Positions 11,425-19,501 of a stretch of DNA of 64,000 nucleotides are shown in pieces. The stretch spans positions 558,001-622,000 of the forward strand of contig JBFMAI010000040.1 of the NCBI GenBank assembly GCA_040755725.1, given 5' to 3'. Each line of letters starts with the position of its first letter. The stretch's first letter is position 1. The DNA is from JBFMAI01 sp040755725. Its GTDB lineage: Bacteria > Planctomycetota > Phycisphaerae > UBA1845 > Fen-1342. Both the position numbers and the translations under genes were made by a program. The notes beneath the pieces were generated by a model. It was not told the origin of the DNA. It searched no databases and worked only from the letters and a program-made list of their open reading frames with translations.

Positions 11425-11461
11425 CAAAAAAGGCAGGCCGGACGAAATGTCCGGCCTGCCT
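11425..11461 (-). terminator. Rho-independent terminator of the PEP-CTERM gene
   Basis: Read on the minus strand, AGGCAGGCCGGAC (11461-11449) pairs perfectly with its complement at 11443-11431 around a five-base loop and is followed by six Ts, of which the last stem base is one. It lies 27 bases after the stop of the PEP-CTERM gene. Confidence 0.85.
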
Positions 11462-11487
11462 GAAGCTTCTAGCTCAACTCCGGTCGC

Positions 11488-12087
11488 TTAGCGGCGGCGG
11501 AGCAGCAGACCCAGCGCGAGCAGGGCCAGCGAAGCCGGCTCGGGCGAGTCAATGTACAGGTGGTCCATCGTCGCCCAAGAGGTCGACGGGCTGTCCAGCG
11601 CGTCGGCCTTGAACCAGGTCAGCGGCTCCGTGGCGACGAGGCCGACGAACGTCTCGCGGACGGTCGGCGTGAACTGGTAGTTCGTCCCGTCGCTGGCCGT
11701 GAGCACGACCGGGGTGCCCGGCATGAACGTGCCGTTGATGTCGCTGCCGTAGAAGAACCCGCCGATCGAGTAGACCTGCTTGGTCGAGTTCTGGAACGTC
11801 ACGTGCAGCTTGCTGCTGGCGCTGTTCGTGGACATGTCGCCGTTGCCCGACCAGAGGAAGTCGGTGCTCGGGTCGCACTGAATCGTCCCGGCATAGCCGT
11901 TCTGCGGCCCGACCGCCAGCGTGTAGCCGGTGAAGCTGCCGTAGGTGTAGCCGTTGAAGTCCTCGAGCATGTACCCGCCGCCACCACTGATCGCGGCCAG
12001 GAACTGCGCCTCGTTGGTGTAGATCGTCGCGGCACTCGCGGCCGTGACCAGACCCAGCACCAAAGCCACTGTCATCATTCGTCTCAT
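11488..12087 (-). CDS. PEP-CTERM sorted extracellular protein
   Basis: A 199-residue exported protein. It has an N-terminal signal peptide (MRRMMTVALVLGLVTAASA), a beta-rich middle of about 150 residues rich in Gly, Ser, Thr and Tyr, and a C-terminal PEP-CTERM tail: PEPASLALLALGLLLRRR, i.e. PEP motif, hydrophobic helix and basic end. Such tails are cut by exosortases and mark proteins for the cell envelope or matrix. GAGGAGG is seven bases before ATG 12087. No exosortase gene is in the window. Its own promoter and terminator make it a single-gene unit; the middle domain is not recognised. Confidence 0.88.
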   Translation of the reverse strand: MRRMMTVALVLGLVTAASAATIYTNEAQFLAAISGGGGYMLEDFNGYTYGSFTGYTLAVGPQNGYAGTIQCDPSTDFLWSGNGDMSTNSASSKLHVTFQNSTKQVYSIGGFFYGSDINGTFMPGTPVVLTASDGTNYQFTPTVRETFVGLVATEPLTWFKADALDSPSTSWATMDHLYIDSPEPASLALLALGLLLRRR

Positions 12088-12499
12088 TCTGTTTCCTCCT
12101 CTTCCCTAAACACGGACTCTAAACCGAGCCATTCGAGTGCCTTCCAGCACTCGCCAGCCACCACCGGTGCAACCACCGCACCGAACTCGCGGCGGCGCGG
12201 ACGCCACGGTCCGCAACTGAAAACCTGAGCAAGGTAGGAACGAACACGCCCCGCCTGCTCCTCACTCCTATACTCCAAGCGGTATCGTACTCCGCCGACC
12301 GGGGGCAAGTCAATGAGATTTGTGAGCGGTTTCCGCGCGGTGGCGGAACTCGCCCGGACTGGCACCTGCCCGCCCCACCGGCCACCCTTGCCGGAGCTGT
12401 CGGCAAAGAGAAACCTCGAAATCGTGGTATTATAGGACCATTCGCGTCTGCCGGGACGCTCCGCTTGCGAATAACTCGCCGGAACGGGTTTTCCCGGGC
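12088..12499. other. Intergenic region, 412 bases
   Basis: No convincing gene is present; open frames here are shadows of GC-rich sequence. It holds a promoter for the PEP-CTERM gene at 12284-12313 and a further minus-strand TATAAT at 12429-12434 that lacks a -35 box. The end next to dnaB shows no clear terminator. Confidence 0.6.
12284..12313 (-). promoter_or_regulatory. Sigma70-like promoter for the PEP-CTERM gene
   Basis: On the minus strand TTGACT (12313-12308) and TACGAT (12289-12284) are 18 bases apart, with five and four consensus matches. Transcription would start near 12277 and leave a leader of about 190 bases before ATG 12087. Confidence 0.55.
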
Positions 12500-13999
12500 C
12501 TAGAACGGCGTCGGAACCAGCCGCGGGTGCGGGGAGTCGGTGGGTCGCCCAGGCAGGTGATTGTCGAAACGTGTGTACTGCTTGTTCCAGTGCAGCTTGA
12601 TCGTATCGACCGGGCCGTTGCGCTGCTTGGCGATGATGAGCTCGGCGACGTTCTCCTCCGGGTCCTCGACGCCGGGAGGGGCCTCGTCCTCGTCGCCCAG
12701 GCGCACGCGGGCTTGGTTCGTCTTGTAGTACGCCTCGCGGTGCAACAGGGCCACGACATCGGCATCTTGCTCTATGGCGCCCGACTCCCGCAGATCGCTC
12801 ATGCGTGGACGGTTTCCCCGCCGTGTCTTGTCCTCCGGGCTGCGGTTGAGCTGGGCCATCGCGACCACCGGGACGTTGAGGTCCTTGGCCAGGGCCTTCA
12901 GACCGCGGGAGATGTTGGCCACCTCCACCTGCCGGTTTTCGGACCGCGGGGCCCGCATGAGCTGAAGGTAGTCGACAAAGATCGCGCGGATGTCGTGTCG
13001 CCGCCGGGCCATCCGGGCCCGGGCCCGCAACTCCAGCACCGTCAAGTCGGAGGTGTCATCCACCAGCAACGGCGCATGCGTCAACTCGTCCGCTGCCTCC
13101 TGGAGCCGCTTCAGGTCCTCGGCGGTGTGGCGACCCCGGCGGAGCGTGTGCGAGTTGACCCGCGCCCGGCTGCACAGGATGCGCTGCGCGACCTGCTGCC
13201 GGCTCATCTCCAGCGAGAAGAACAGCACCGGCCGTTGCTCGACGATGCCGAGGTGCTCGGCCATGTTCAGGCCCAGCGCCGTCTTGCCCATCGAGGGACG
13301 CCCCGCCACGATGATGAGCTCCCCCGGTTGCAGACCGCAGGTCAGCTCATCCAGCTCGATGAACCCCGTCGGCTCGCCGGTCAGGGCGTCGCGCCCGCGG
13401 CGTTCGATCGTGCGAAACGCTTCCGCGATCAGCTCGTGCAGCAGTTGGGCCTCGCCCGACACACGCCGCTCGGTGACGTCGAAGATTTCCTTCTCGGCGT
13501 AATCGAGGACCTCGCGGGCGGGCAGGTCCTGTTCCAGCGCGCGGTCCACCACCCGATGCGCCGCCGTCACGAGCTGCCGCAGCAGGTACTTGTCGTAGAC
13601 CACGCCGGCGTAGTGCGCGGCGCGCAACGCCGACGGCACCGCGCTGACCAGCTCGGCCAGGAAATCGAACTGCCCCACCTTCTCCCACAGCCCCCGCCGG
13701 ACCAACTCGTCCTTGATGACGACGCCGTCGATCGGCTGGTCATCCACGTAGAGCTTGACCAGGACGTCGTAAAGCTGCTGGTGCCGCTCGACCTGAAAAG
13801 CCGCGGCGCCTGCGTCCCGCAGGACGCGGACAACCTCCCCAATGGCCTCTTTTTCCTGGAGCATCGCGCCGAGGACCGCGCGCTCCGCCTCCACGTCCTG
13901 CGGCAACAAGCGATCGAGGCCGGGGCTAGGGCTGCTGCGCGGCGTCGGACTCGGCGGCGGTGGTGTCGGCGGCGTCGGTGGAGTCGGCCTGGTCGACAT
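12500..13999 (-). CDS. dnaB: Replicative DNA helicase DnaB
   Basis: A 499-residue hexameric helicase that unwinds DNA at the fork. The start ATG 13999 has AAGGAGG eight bases upstream, although it lies inside the end of rplI. The first 28 residues are a Pro/Thr/Ser low-complexity stretch, then the N-terminal domain opens with RLLPQDVEAERAVLGAML. The RecA-like domain has Walker A GRPSMGKTALGLNMAEHL near residue 235 and Walker B AIFVDYLQLMR near 345, followed by AMAQLNRSPEDKTRRGNRPRMSDLRESGAIEQDADVV-type motif (conserved arginine-finger region). No intein is present at the usual insertion points. It is the last gene of the minus-strand housekeeping operon. Confidence 0.96.
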   Translation of the reverse strand: MSTRPTPPTPPTPPPPSPTPRSSPSPGLDRLLPQDVEAERAVLGAMLQEKEAIGEVVRVLRDAGAAAFQVERHQQLYDVLVKLYVDDQPIDGVVIKDELVRRGLWEKVGQFDFLAELVSAVPSALRAAHYAGVVYDKYLLRQLVTAAHRVVDRALEQDLPAREVLDYAEKEIFDVTERRVSGEAQLLHELIAEAFRTIERRGRDALTGEPTGFIELDELTCGLQPGELIIVAGRPSMGKTALGLNMAEHLGIVEQRPVLFFSLEMSRQQVAQRILCSRARVNSHTLRRGRHTAEDLKRLQEAADELTHAPLLVDDTSDLTVLELRARARMARRRHDIRAIFVDYLQLMRAPRSENRQVEVANISRGLKALAKDLNVPVVAMAQLNRSPEDKTRRGNRPRMSDLRESGAIEQDADVVALLHREAYYKTNQARVRLGDEDEAPPGVEDPEENVAELIIAKQRNGPVDTIKLHWNKQYTRFDNHLPGRPTDSPHPRLVPTPF

Positions 14000-14453
14000 C
14001 GGGCGCGCCTCCTTCCCGCACGACCCACACCTTGATCTCGGTCGCAATCTCGTCCGCGAACTCGAGCTTGACCATGCGGCTGTCGATCGTGCGAATCGGC
14101 GCGTCCAACATAACGTGCTCGGCCTCGATCGGAAAGCCTTGGGCCGCCAGCGCCGCCGCGATGTCCTTGGCACTCACCGACCCGTATAGCGTCCCTTCCG
14201 GGTTCGCCGCCGCCTCAATCGTCACCGACACGCCCGCCAGTTGCTCGACCAGCTCGGTGTAGCGCTTGAGCCGCAAGGCCCGTTCGGCGGCGGCCGCCTT
14301 GCGCCGCTCCTCGATGGCCTTGATGTTCTCTTCGGTGGGCTCGGTGGCCAACCGCTGCGGCAACAGGTAGTTCCGCGCATAGCCGGCGGACACCTCGACC
14401 ACGTCGCCCAGGTGCCCCAGCTTCCGCACGTCTTGGAGTAGCAACAACTGCAT
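13926..14453 (-). CDS. rplI: 50S ribosomal protein L9
   Basis: A 175-residue protein. I prefer ATG 14453 (MQLLLLQDV) because it fits the family start; an upstream in-frame ATG at 14480 would add nine residues with no good ribosome site. The N-terminal rRNA-binding fold shows GHLGDVVEVSAGYARNYLLPQRLA, then the long helix and the C-terminal domain with SVSAKDIAAALAAQG. The last 25 residues are an Asp/Ala/Thr-rich acidic tail that overlaps the dnaB start by 74 bases. It sits between rpsR and dnaB as in many bacteria. Confidence 0.95.
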   Translation of the reverse strand: MQLLLLQDVRKLGHLGDVVEVSAGYARNYLLPQRLATEPTEENIKAIEERRKAAAAERALRLKRYTELVEQLAGVSVTIEAAANPEGTLYGSVSAKDIAAALAAQGFPIEAEHVMLDAPIRTIDSRMVKLEFADEIATEIKVWVVREGGAPDVDQADSTDAADTTAAESDAAQQP

Positions 14454-14512
14454 CCCTGGATTCTCCGGTCTGGAAGACAACGCTCACGGCCTGGGCCCGC
14501 GAGCGAAAGCGA

Positions 14513-14773
14513 TCACGTCACGTACGGCAACATGGCCATGAAGCGCGCCCGCTTCAGCGCCAGCGCCACTTTGCGTTGGCAGTCCGCAGTGAGCCCCGTC
14601 CGCTTGCGCGAAAACAGCTTGCCCTGCGCACTGATCAGACGCTGGAGCATCGCCGTGTCCTTGTAGTCCACGTCCTGGGTCTTGATGTTCTGGCCGCGCA
14701 GCCGCGGCCCTTCGGTCGCCCGCCGCGTCTTGCGCCGCCGGGCCGTCGGTTTCACGAACGTTCTGGCACTCAT
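14513..14773 (-). CDS. rpsR: 30S ribosomal protein S18
   Basis: An 86-residue basic protein. ATG 14773 (MSARTFVKP) has GAGGAAG six bases upstream. The core DVDYKDTAMLQRLISAQGKLFSRKRTGLTADCQRKVALALKRARFMAMLPY matches S18, which binds S6 on the small subunit platform. The N-terminal 30 residues are very Arg/Lys-rich. Gene order rpsF-ssb-rpsR-rplI is the classical S6 operon. Confidence 0.96.
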   Translation of the reverse strand: MSARTFVKPTARRRKTRRATEGPRLRGQNIKTQDVDYKDTAMLQRLISAQGKLFSRKRTGLTADCQRKVALALKRARFMAMLPYVT

Positions 14774-14803
14774 GGTGGTCTTCCTCACACGTTGGCCGCA
14801 GTC

Positions 14804-15265
14804 CTAGAACGGAATCTCGTCGCCGCCCGGGGCGGGCTCATCCAGCGTCTCGGGTCCGGGCGTGGCCGGCGGGGGCACCGCGGCCCGCTCCTGGGGCGCG
14901 CCCGCTCCCGGCGCGCCGGGACCGGGCTGATCGCCCCGGCCACCAACGAACTGGAACGTATCCAGTACGACGCTGAGCTTGCTGCGTTTCTGGCCGTCCT
15001 GCCCGGTCCACGTGTCGAAGCGCAGGTGCCCCTCGACGAGCAGGGCCCGGCCCTTGCTCATGTACTGGTTGATTGTCTCGGCCTGCCGTCCAAAGGCCGA
15101 CACGTCGACGAAGCAGACCTCTTCCTTCTGGTTGCCGTCCTTGTCCCGCCAGCGCCGATTGACCGCGAGGCCGAAGTCGCACACCGCCATGTTGCTCGGC
15201 AGGTAGCGCAGCTGCGGATCGCGGGTCAGATTGCCCAGCAGAATCACCTTGTTGTAGCCAGCCAT
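14804..15265 (-). CDS. ssb: Single-stranded DNA-binding protein
   Basis: A 153-residue protein starting at ATG 15265 (MAGYNKVILLGNLTRDPQLRYL). The OB fold spans about residues 1-110 with the usual WRDKDGNQKEEVCFVDVSAFGRQAETI and the strand SKLSVVLDTFQFVGG. A Pro/Gly/Ala linker of about 35 residues leads to the acidic tip DEIPF, which in SSB recruits partner proteins. It lies in the S6 operon between rpsF and rpsR. Confidence 0.96.
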   Translation of the reverse strand: MAGYNKVILLGNLTRDPQLRYLPSNMAVCDFGLAVNRRWRDKDGNQKEEVCFVDVSAFGRQAETINQYMSKGRALLVEGHLRFDTWTGQDGQKRSKLSVVLDTFQFVGGRGDQPGPGAPGAGAPQERAAVPPPATPGPETLDEPAPGGDEIPF

Positions 15266-15367
15266 GGTTCTCACCTGTCTCGTCACGTCGCGCGGCCCGG
15301 CGTGCCGGGACCGGCCCCGACGCGGTCCGCCGCGACGGCGCCCGACACGGGCCGCGCGGTGACGGGT

Positions 15368-15892
15368 CTAGTCCGCGGCCGCCTCGTCCGCGGGGGCCTC
15401 ACCGTCGACGCCCGCTTCCGCCGGCACCGGCTCCTCGCCCGGGCGCTCCGCGAAGTCGTCCCGCCGCCCGCGCGGCCGGTCGCGATCACGGTCCCGGCGG
15501 CGCTCGCCGCCGCGGCGGTCGTCGTCGTGCCGGCGTCCGTCGCCGGCCAGCGGGGAGAGCGGCGTGTCCGCGGGATGCGCCCGCAGTTCGGCCAGGCGCT
15601 CCTCCGTCAGATTCTCCGCCCGCAGGACCAGCACGCGGAGAATCAGCTCGCTGAGTTGCACGTCGCGCTCCAGGTCGCCGATGCGCTCGGGCGGGGCGTC
15701 GAAGTACGCCAGCACATACGTCCCCCGCTTCCGTCGGCGGATCTCGTAGGCCAGCTTGCGCTCGTCGAACTTCACGCACACCAGCAGTTGGGCGCCGATG
15801 CGGTCGCATAGCCGCCGCACCTCCTGCTCGATGCCGGCCCAGTCGCGCACCGCGCTGCTGTCAAACAGGAACATGCCTTCGTAACGTTTCAA
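15368..15892 (-). CDS. rpsF: 30S ribosomal protein S6 with long charged tail
   Basis: The conserved start (KRYEGMFLFDSSAVRDW) is preceded by TTG at 15892, six bases after AGGAGA, so TTG is the likely start codon; it overlaps the pth stop (TTGA). The S6 fold covers about the first 95 residues (FDERKLAYEIRRRKRGTYVLAYFDAP, RVLVLRAENLTEERL). The protein is 174 residues, clearly longer than a typical 95-135. The extra C-terminal part is low complexity, first Asp/Arg-rich (DDDRRGGERRRDRDRDRPRG) and then Glu/Ala/Pro-rich. Its function is unknown. Confidence 0.93.
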   Translation of the reverse strand: MKRYEGMFLFDSSAVRDWAGIEQEVRRLCDRIGAQLLVCVKFDERKLAYEIRRRKRGTYVLAYFDAPPERIGDLERDVQLSELILRVLVLRAENLTEERLAELRAHPADTPLSPLAGDGRRHDDDRRGGERRRDRDRDRPRGRRDDFAERPGEEPVPAEAGVDGEAPADEAAAD

Positions 15893-16509
15893 GATGACTC
15901 TCCTTCGGCGGGCCGGTCTTCGGGCGACTCGCCCGCCGGCCGGCGATTGAACCGATTCATCGTCGCAACGATCCCCTCGCGCAGCCAACACTCAACGGCG
16001 GCCGCTGCCCGCTCGAGGGCCTCGGCCACCACGGGCTGCTCGTCCTGCTCAAAGCGGCTGAGCACGTAGGCGGTGGCGGCGGCGGGATGCACGCGGCCGA
16101 TCCCGACGCGGACCCGCGCCACCTCCAGGCTGCCAAGCTGTCGAATCACATCGTCCATGCCCTTATGGCCGCCGGCCGTTCCCGACGCCCGCACGCGCAA
16201 CTGCCCCAGCGGTAGGTCCAGGTCGTCGTAGATGACCAGCACGTCGGTGCGCTCCAACTTGTAGAACCGCCACACGGCCGCCACACTTTGGCCGCTCAAG
16301 TTCATGTAAGTAGTGGGCTTGAGCAGCAGAACGGGCTGCCCACCCACCGGCACCTGCCCGAGGTACCCGGCGAAGCGCCGGTCCGGACGCCCCAGCTCCG
16401 CGCCCCACCGACCCGCCAGCACGTCGACCACCCGGAAGCCGACGTTGTGGCGCGAGTCGGCGTAGCGGGAGCCGGGATTGCCCAGGCCGACCACCAGCTT
16501 CACGCTCAC
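15889..16509 (-). CDS. pth: Peptidyl-tRNA hydrolase
   Basis: A 206-residue enzyme that releases tRNA from prematurely dropped peptidyl-tRNA. Visible motifs are VVGLGNPGSRYADSRHNVGFRVVD (with the conserved N and the catalytic H), KPTTYMNLSGQSV, YDDLDLPLGQLRVR and SGTAGGHKGMDDVI. GTG at 16509 overlaps the rplY stop (GTGA); a second GTG at 16503 would give the classical MKLVVGLGNPG start, so the N-terminus is uncertain by two residues. It is part of the glmU-prs-rplY-pth run. Confidence 0.95.
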   Translation of the reverse strand: MSVKLVVGLGNPGSRYADSRHNVGFRVVDVLAGRWGAELGRPDRRFAGYLGQVPVGGQPVLLLKPTTYMNLSGQSVAAVWRFYKLERTDVLVIYDDLDLPLGQLRVRASGTAGGHKGMDDVIRQLGSLEVARVRVGIGRVHPAAATAYVLSRFEQDEQPVVAEALERAAAAVECWLREGIVATMNRFNRRPAGESPEDRPAEGESS

Positions 16510-17156
16510 GCTCCCGCTTCATCCTCCGCCTCTTCCTTGACGCCCTTGCTGATGACTTCGGGCTCCGCACCCTCGGCCGGCGCCGCCGCCTCGGCCTCCG
16601 GCGTGACGGTCGTCCGCGGCGGGTGGACGACGGCGACGATGTCGTCGGGGCTGTGGAGAATCTTGACGTCGGGGGGCACTTCGATCTCACGCACGTGGAG
16701 CATGTCGTTCAGCTCCAGGTGATCGACCCGGGCCCGGATGCTGTCGGGGATCTTCAACAGCAGGCACTCGATCTCCGCCTCGGCCAACACCTGGACCAGC
16801 GTGCCGCCCTTGAGGGTGCCCGCCGGCGTGCCCCGCAGGTCGATCGCCACCTTAACGCGCACGCGCTCGTTGGGATCCACGCGCATGAGGTCCACGTGAA
16901 TAGGGGTCTTCTGGAGGTGGTCGTACTGCACGTCCTTGATGAGGTACTGCTGCTCGCGCCCGCCGACCTTCAACTGCACAACGTGCTGAAGGTGGGCCAG
17001 GGCCAGCTCGATGTCGTGCCGGCTGAGCGACACGTACTCGGGGTCTTTCCCGTGGCCGTAGATGACCGCCGGGACCAGGCCCTGCCGGCGCAGGCGGTCG
17101 TTGGCGTGCCGGCCACCCAGCGTCCGCGTTTCGCCTTGAATCGTCGCGATGTCCAT
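16506..17156 (-). CDS. rplY: 50S ribosomal protein L25 (Ctc family)
   Basis: A 216-residue protein that binds 5S rRNA. The N-terminal L25 domain shows GGRHANDRLRRQGLVPAVIYGHGKDPEYVSL, and the C-terminal TL5 domain shows IEVPPDVKILHSPDDIVAVV. It ends in an acidic Glu/Ala tail. Length matches the two-domain Ctc form rather than the short enteric L25. ATG 17156 lies 57 bases after prs. Confidence 0.95.
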   Translation of the reverse strand: MDIATIQGETRTLGGRHANDRLRRQGLVPAVIYGHGKDPEYVSLSRHDIELALAHLQHVVQLKVGGREQQYLIKDVQYDHLQKTPIHVDLMRVDPNERVRVKVAIDLRGTPAGTLKGGTLVQVLAEAEIECLLLKIPDSIRARVDHLELNDMLHVREIEVPPDVKILHSPDDIVAVVHPPRTTVTPEAEAAAPAEGAEPEVISKGVKEEAEDEAGA

Positions 17157-17213
17157 CGTCGCACTCCCGCGCCGCCGCCCGGCCGACGCCGGCCGCGGGC
17201 GACGGCGTCAACC

Positions 17214-18158
17214 TCACTTCATGAACAGGCTGCTCACCGACTCGTTGCGGTGGATTCGCCGAATCGCCTCCCCCATCAACTCGCTGACGGTCAAGATGGT
17301 CAGGTGCGGCAGCCGCTCGCGCACGCCGGGCGACAGCGGAATCGTGTCCGTCAGCGCCAAGTGGTCGATCGGCGCGGCCGTCAGCCGTTCGACCGCCGGC
17401 CCGCACAGCACCCCGTGCGTGGCGAAGACGATGATCTGCCGCGCCCCGGCCTTGCGGACCGCCTCGCACGCCCGCTGGACGGTGCCCGCGGTGGCAATGA
17501 TGTCGTCCACCATCAGCACGGTCTTGTCCTTCACGTCGCCGATGATGGCCATCGTCTTGGTCTCGGTGCCGCTGACGCGGCGTTTGTCGATGATGGCCAA
17601 CTCACCGCCCAGCCGGTTCGCGTAGACCCGCGCCCGCTTCACGTTCCCCACGTCCGGGCTCACCAGGGTCAGTGGCCCCACGTCCAGCGAGCCGATGTAC
17701 GCCGAAAAGACCGGCTCGGCGGACAGGTTGTCGGCCGGGATATCGAAAAAGCCCTGAATCTGGGCCGCGTGGAGGTCGAGCGTGAGCACCCGATCGGCCC
17801 CGGCCGTCGTCAGCAGGTTGGCCACCAGCTTCGCCGTGATCGGCACCCGCCCCTCGTCCTTGCGGTCCTGACGCGCATACCCGAAGTACGGAATGACCGC
17901 CGTGATCCGCATCGCCGACGCCCGCTTCAGGCAGTCGATGAAGATCAGCAGCTCCATCAGGTGGTCGTTGCCCGGGGGGCAGGTGGATTGCACGACATAG
18001 GCGTCGCACCCGCGGACGTCCTCGATCAGCTTCAGCGAGATTTCCCCATCCGGGAAGTCCTCGAGCGCCACCCGGCCGAGCGGATAGCCCAGGTAGTGCG
18101 CGATCTGTTCGGCCAGGGCCCGATTGCTTCGTCCGGAGAAGATGCGGATGCCGGTCAT
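17214..18158 (-). CDS. prs: Ribose-phosphate pyrophosphokinase
   Basis: A 314-residue enzyme making PRPP from ribose 5-phosphate and ATP. ATG 18158 overlaps the stop of the glmU-like gene (ATGA). Motifs: FSGRSNRALAEQIA, the ATP flexible-loop FGYARQDRKDEGR, the DLHAAQIQGFFDIPADNL segment and the PRPP-binding VDDIIATAGTVQRACEAV. PRPP feeds purine, pyrimidine, His and NAD synthesis. Confidence 0.97.
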   Translation of the reverse strand: MTGIRIFSGRSNRALAEQIAHYLGYPLGRVALEDFPDGEISLKLIEDVRGCDAYVVQSTCPPGNDHLMELLIFIDCLKRASAMRITAVIPYFGYARQDRKDEGRVPITAKLVANLLTTAGADRVLTLDLHAAQIQGFFDIPADNLSAEPVFSAYIGSLDVGPLTLVSPDVGNVKRARVYANRLGGELAIIDKRRVSGTETKTMAIIGDVKDKTVLMVDDIIATAGTVQRACEAVRKAGARQIIVFATHGVLCGPAVERLTAAPIDHLALTDTIPLSPGVRERLPHLTILTVSELMGEAIRRIHRNESVSSLFMK

Positions 18159-19123
18159 GCCCGCCCTCCGTTGAAGGGGTGCAAAGTCGCTCCGTCGTTC
18201 ACCGTCACGGCCCCCGTCAGGTGGACCAGCGGCCCGATTCGGCAGTTGCGGCCGATCCGCGCCGCGCCGCGAATGTCCACGAACGGGTAGATGATCGTGT
18301 CCGCCCCGACCTGCGCCCGATCGTCGATCCACGTATTGGCCGGGTCCACGATCGTCACCCCCGCATCCATCAGCCGATTCAAGACCCGCTGCCGCATCAC
18401 CCCGTTCACCAGCGCCAGGTCCTGACGCGAATTGATGCTATAGATGTCCTCCGGCGGCACCGCCGTCACGGCCTCCACCCGCTTGCCGGCGGCCATCAGG
18501 ATCGCGAACGTGTCGGTGATGTAGTATTCCCGCTTCGCGTTCTCGGGCCGCAGGGCGTCCAGCGCCGGCAGCAGATCGGCCACGCGGTAGCAGTAGTAGC
18601 TCGGATTCACCTCCCGAATCCGCCGCTGCTCCTCCGTCGCGTCGGCGTGCTCGACGATCCCCCGCAAGTGCCCGTGCTCGTCCCGCCAGATGCGGCCGTA
18701 GCCGGTGGGGTCCGGCAGCACCGCCGTCGCCAGTGTGGCGGCGGCCCCGCTGGCCTGGTGCCGCTCCAGCAACGTGAGCAGCGTCTCCGGGCGGATCAGG
18801 GGGCCATCCCCACACAGCACCAGCACGTGGTCGAACGCCGGCAGGTGCTCGCGGCAGACCATGACGGCGTGACCGGTGCCGAGTTGGGGCGATTGCTCGA
18901 CCCAGGTGATCTCACGGTCGTCGGCGAACGCCTCGATGACGCGGTCCTTGCCGTGCCCGACGACCCCGAGGCAGCGGTGCACGCCCGCAGCCCGGCAAGC
19001 ATCCAGCACGTACGCCAGCATCGGCCGCCCGCACACCTCGTGCAGCACCTTGGGCCACTCGCTCTTGAGGCGTGTGCCCTTGCCGGCGGCGAGAATCACA
19101 GCACCCAGTCGGACCTTGCTCAT
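18155..19123 (-). CDS. GlmU-type sugar nucleotidyltransferase lacking the full acetyltransferase domain
   Basis: A 322-residue protein. The N-terminal pyrophosphorylase domain is complete: LGAVILAAGKGTRLKSEWPKVLHEVCGRPML, LGTGHAVMV, LVLCGDGPLI, GYGRI and the Asn/Tyr segment EVNPSYYCY. GlmU makes UDP-N-acetylglucosamine for cell-wall and LPS precursors. Normal GlmU has about 455 residues with a left-handed beta-helix that acetylates glucosamine 1-phosphate; here only a few hexapeptide-like turns follow residue 250 and the protein ends at PFNGGRA. The acetyltransferase active site is therefore missing. Gene order with prs-rplY-pth supports the GlmU assignment. A separate acetyltransferase would be needed elsewhere. 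Confidence 0.85.
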   Translation of the reverse strand: MSKVRLGAVILAAGKGTRLKSEWPKVLHEVCGRPMLAYVLDACRAAGVHRCLGVVGHGKDRVIEAFADDREITWVEQSPQLGTGHAVMVCREHLPAFDHVLVLCGDGPLIRPETLLTLLERHQASGAAATLATAVLPDPTGYGRIWRDEHGHLRGIVEHADATEEQRRIREVNPSYYCYRVADLLPALDALRPENAKREYYITDTFAILMAAGKRVEAVTAVPPEDIYSINSRQDLALVNGVMRQRVLNRLMDAGVTIVDPANTWIDDRAQVGADTIIYPFVDIRGAARIGRNCRIGPLVHLTGAVTVNDGATLHPFNGGRA

Positions 19124-19174
19124 GCCTTCCGCACTCAGCCGCTCGGCGGCCCGCGCCGCCGCCAGTTCACAAAG

Positions 19175-19246
19175 CTACCCGGCCTGGACTCGAACCAGGA
19201 ATGCCAGGACCAAAACCTGGTGTGTTGCCAATTACACCACCGGGTA
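19175..19246 (-). tRNA. tRNA-Gln (anticodon TTG)
   Basis: The minus strand from 19246 folds as a tRNA: acceptor TACCCGG pairs with CCGGGTA, the anticodon arm is CCAGG-TTTTGGT-CCTGG with TTG in the middle, and the T arm carries GGTTCGAGTCC. The discriminator is G at 19175 and CCA is not encoded. It lies 51 bases upstream of the glmU-like gene in the same direction and may be co-transcribed with it. Confidence 0.95.
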
Positions 19247-19487
19247 ACGGGTCGCTCGGTCAGTCGCGTCCGATGCCCGATTCGCCGCCAGCACTCGAAA
19301 GCACGGTTGCGGACCCGCTCGGAGGCCTGCGCCGCCTGCCGTGAAACCAGGCGGCCCACTGTGGCCCTTCGCCACGCGCCCCGTGCGAGCGGGTGATACA
19401 CTCCGGCTGCGGCGCGACCGGAATAAGGCATTCTAACGGCTATCAATCCGCGGGTCAACGCCGGCCTGATCCCACCCACGGGGCATC

Positions 19488-19493
19488 TATAAT
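19488..19493 (+). promoter_or_regulatory. TATAAT box eight bases before a start codon
   Basis: A perfect TATAAT ends eight bases before ATG 19502, with no ribosome site in between. If this is the -10 box, the transcript would be leaderless. A poor -35 (CTGATC) is 16 bases upstream. Confidence 0.5.
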
Positions 19494-19501
19494 CAGCCGC
19501 C

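Noticed and set aside
12527..14035. A 502-residue open frame on the plus strand
   Set aside because: Antisense to dnaB, with no recognisable domain and no ribosome site; a shadow of the real gene.
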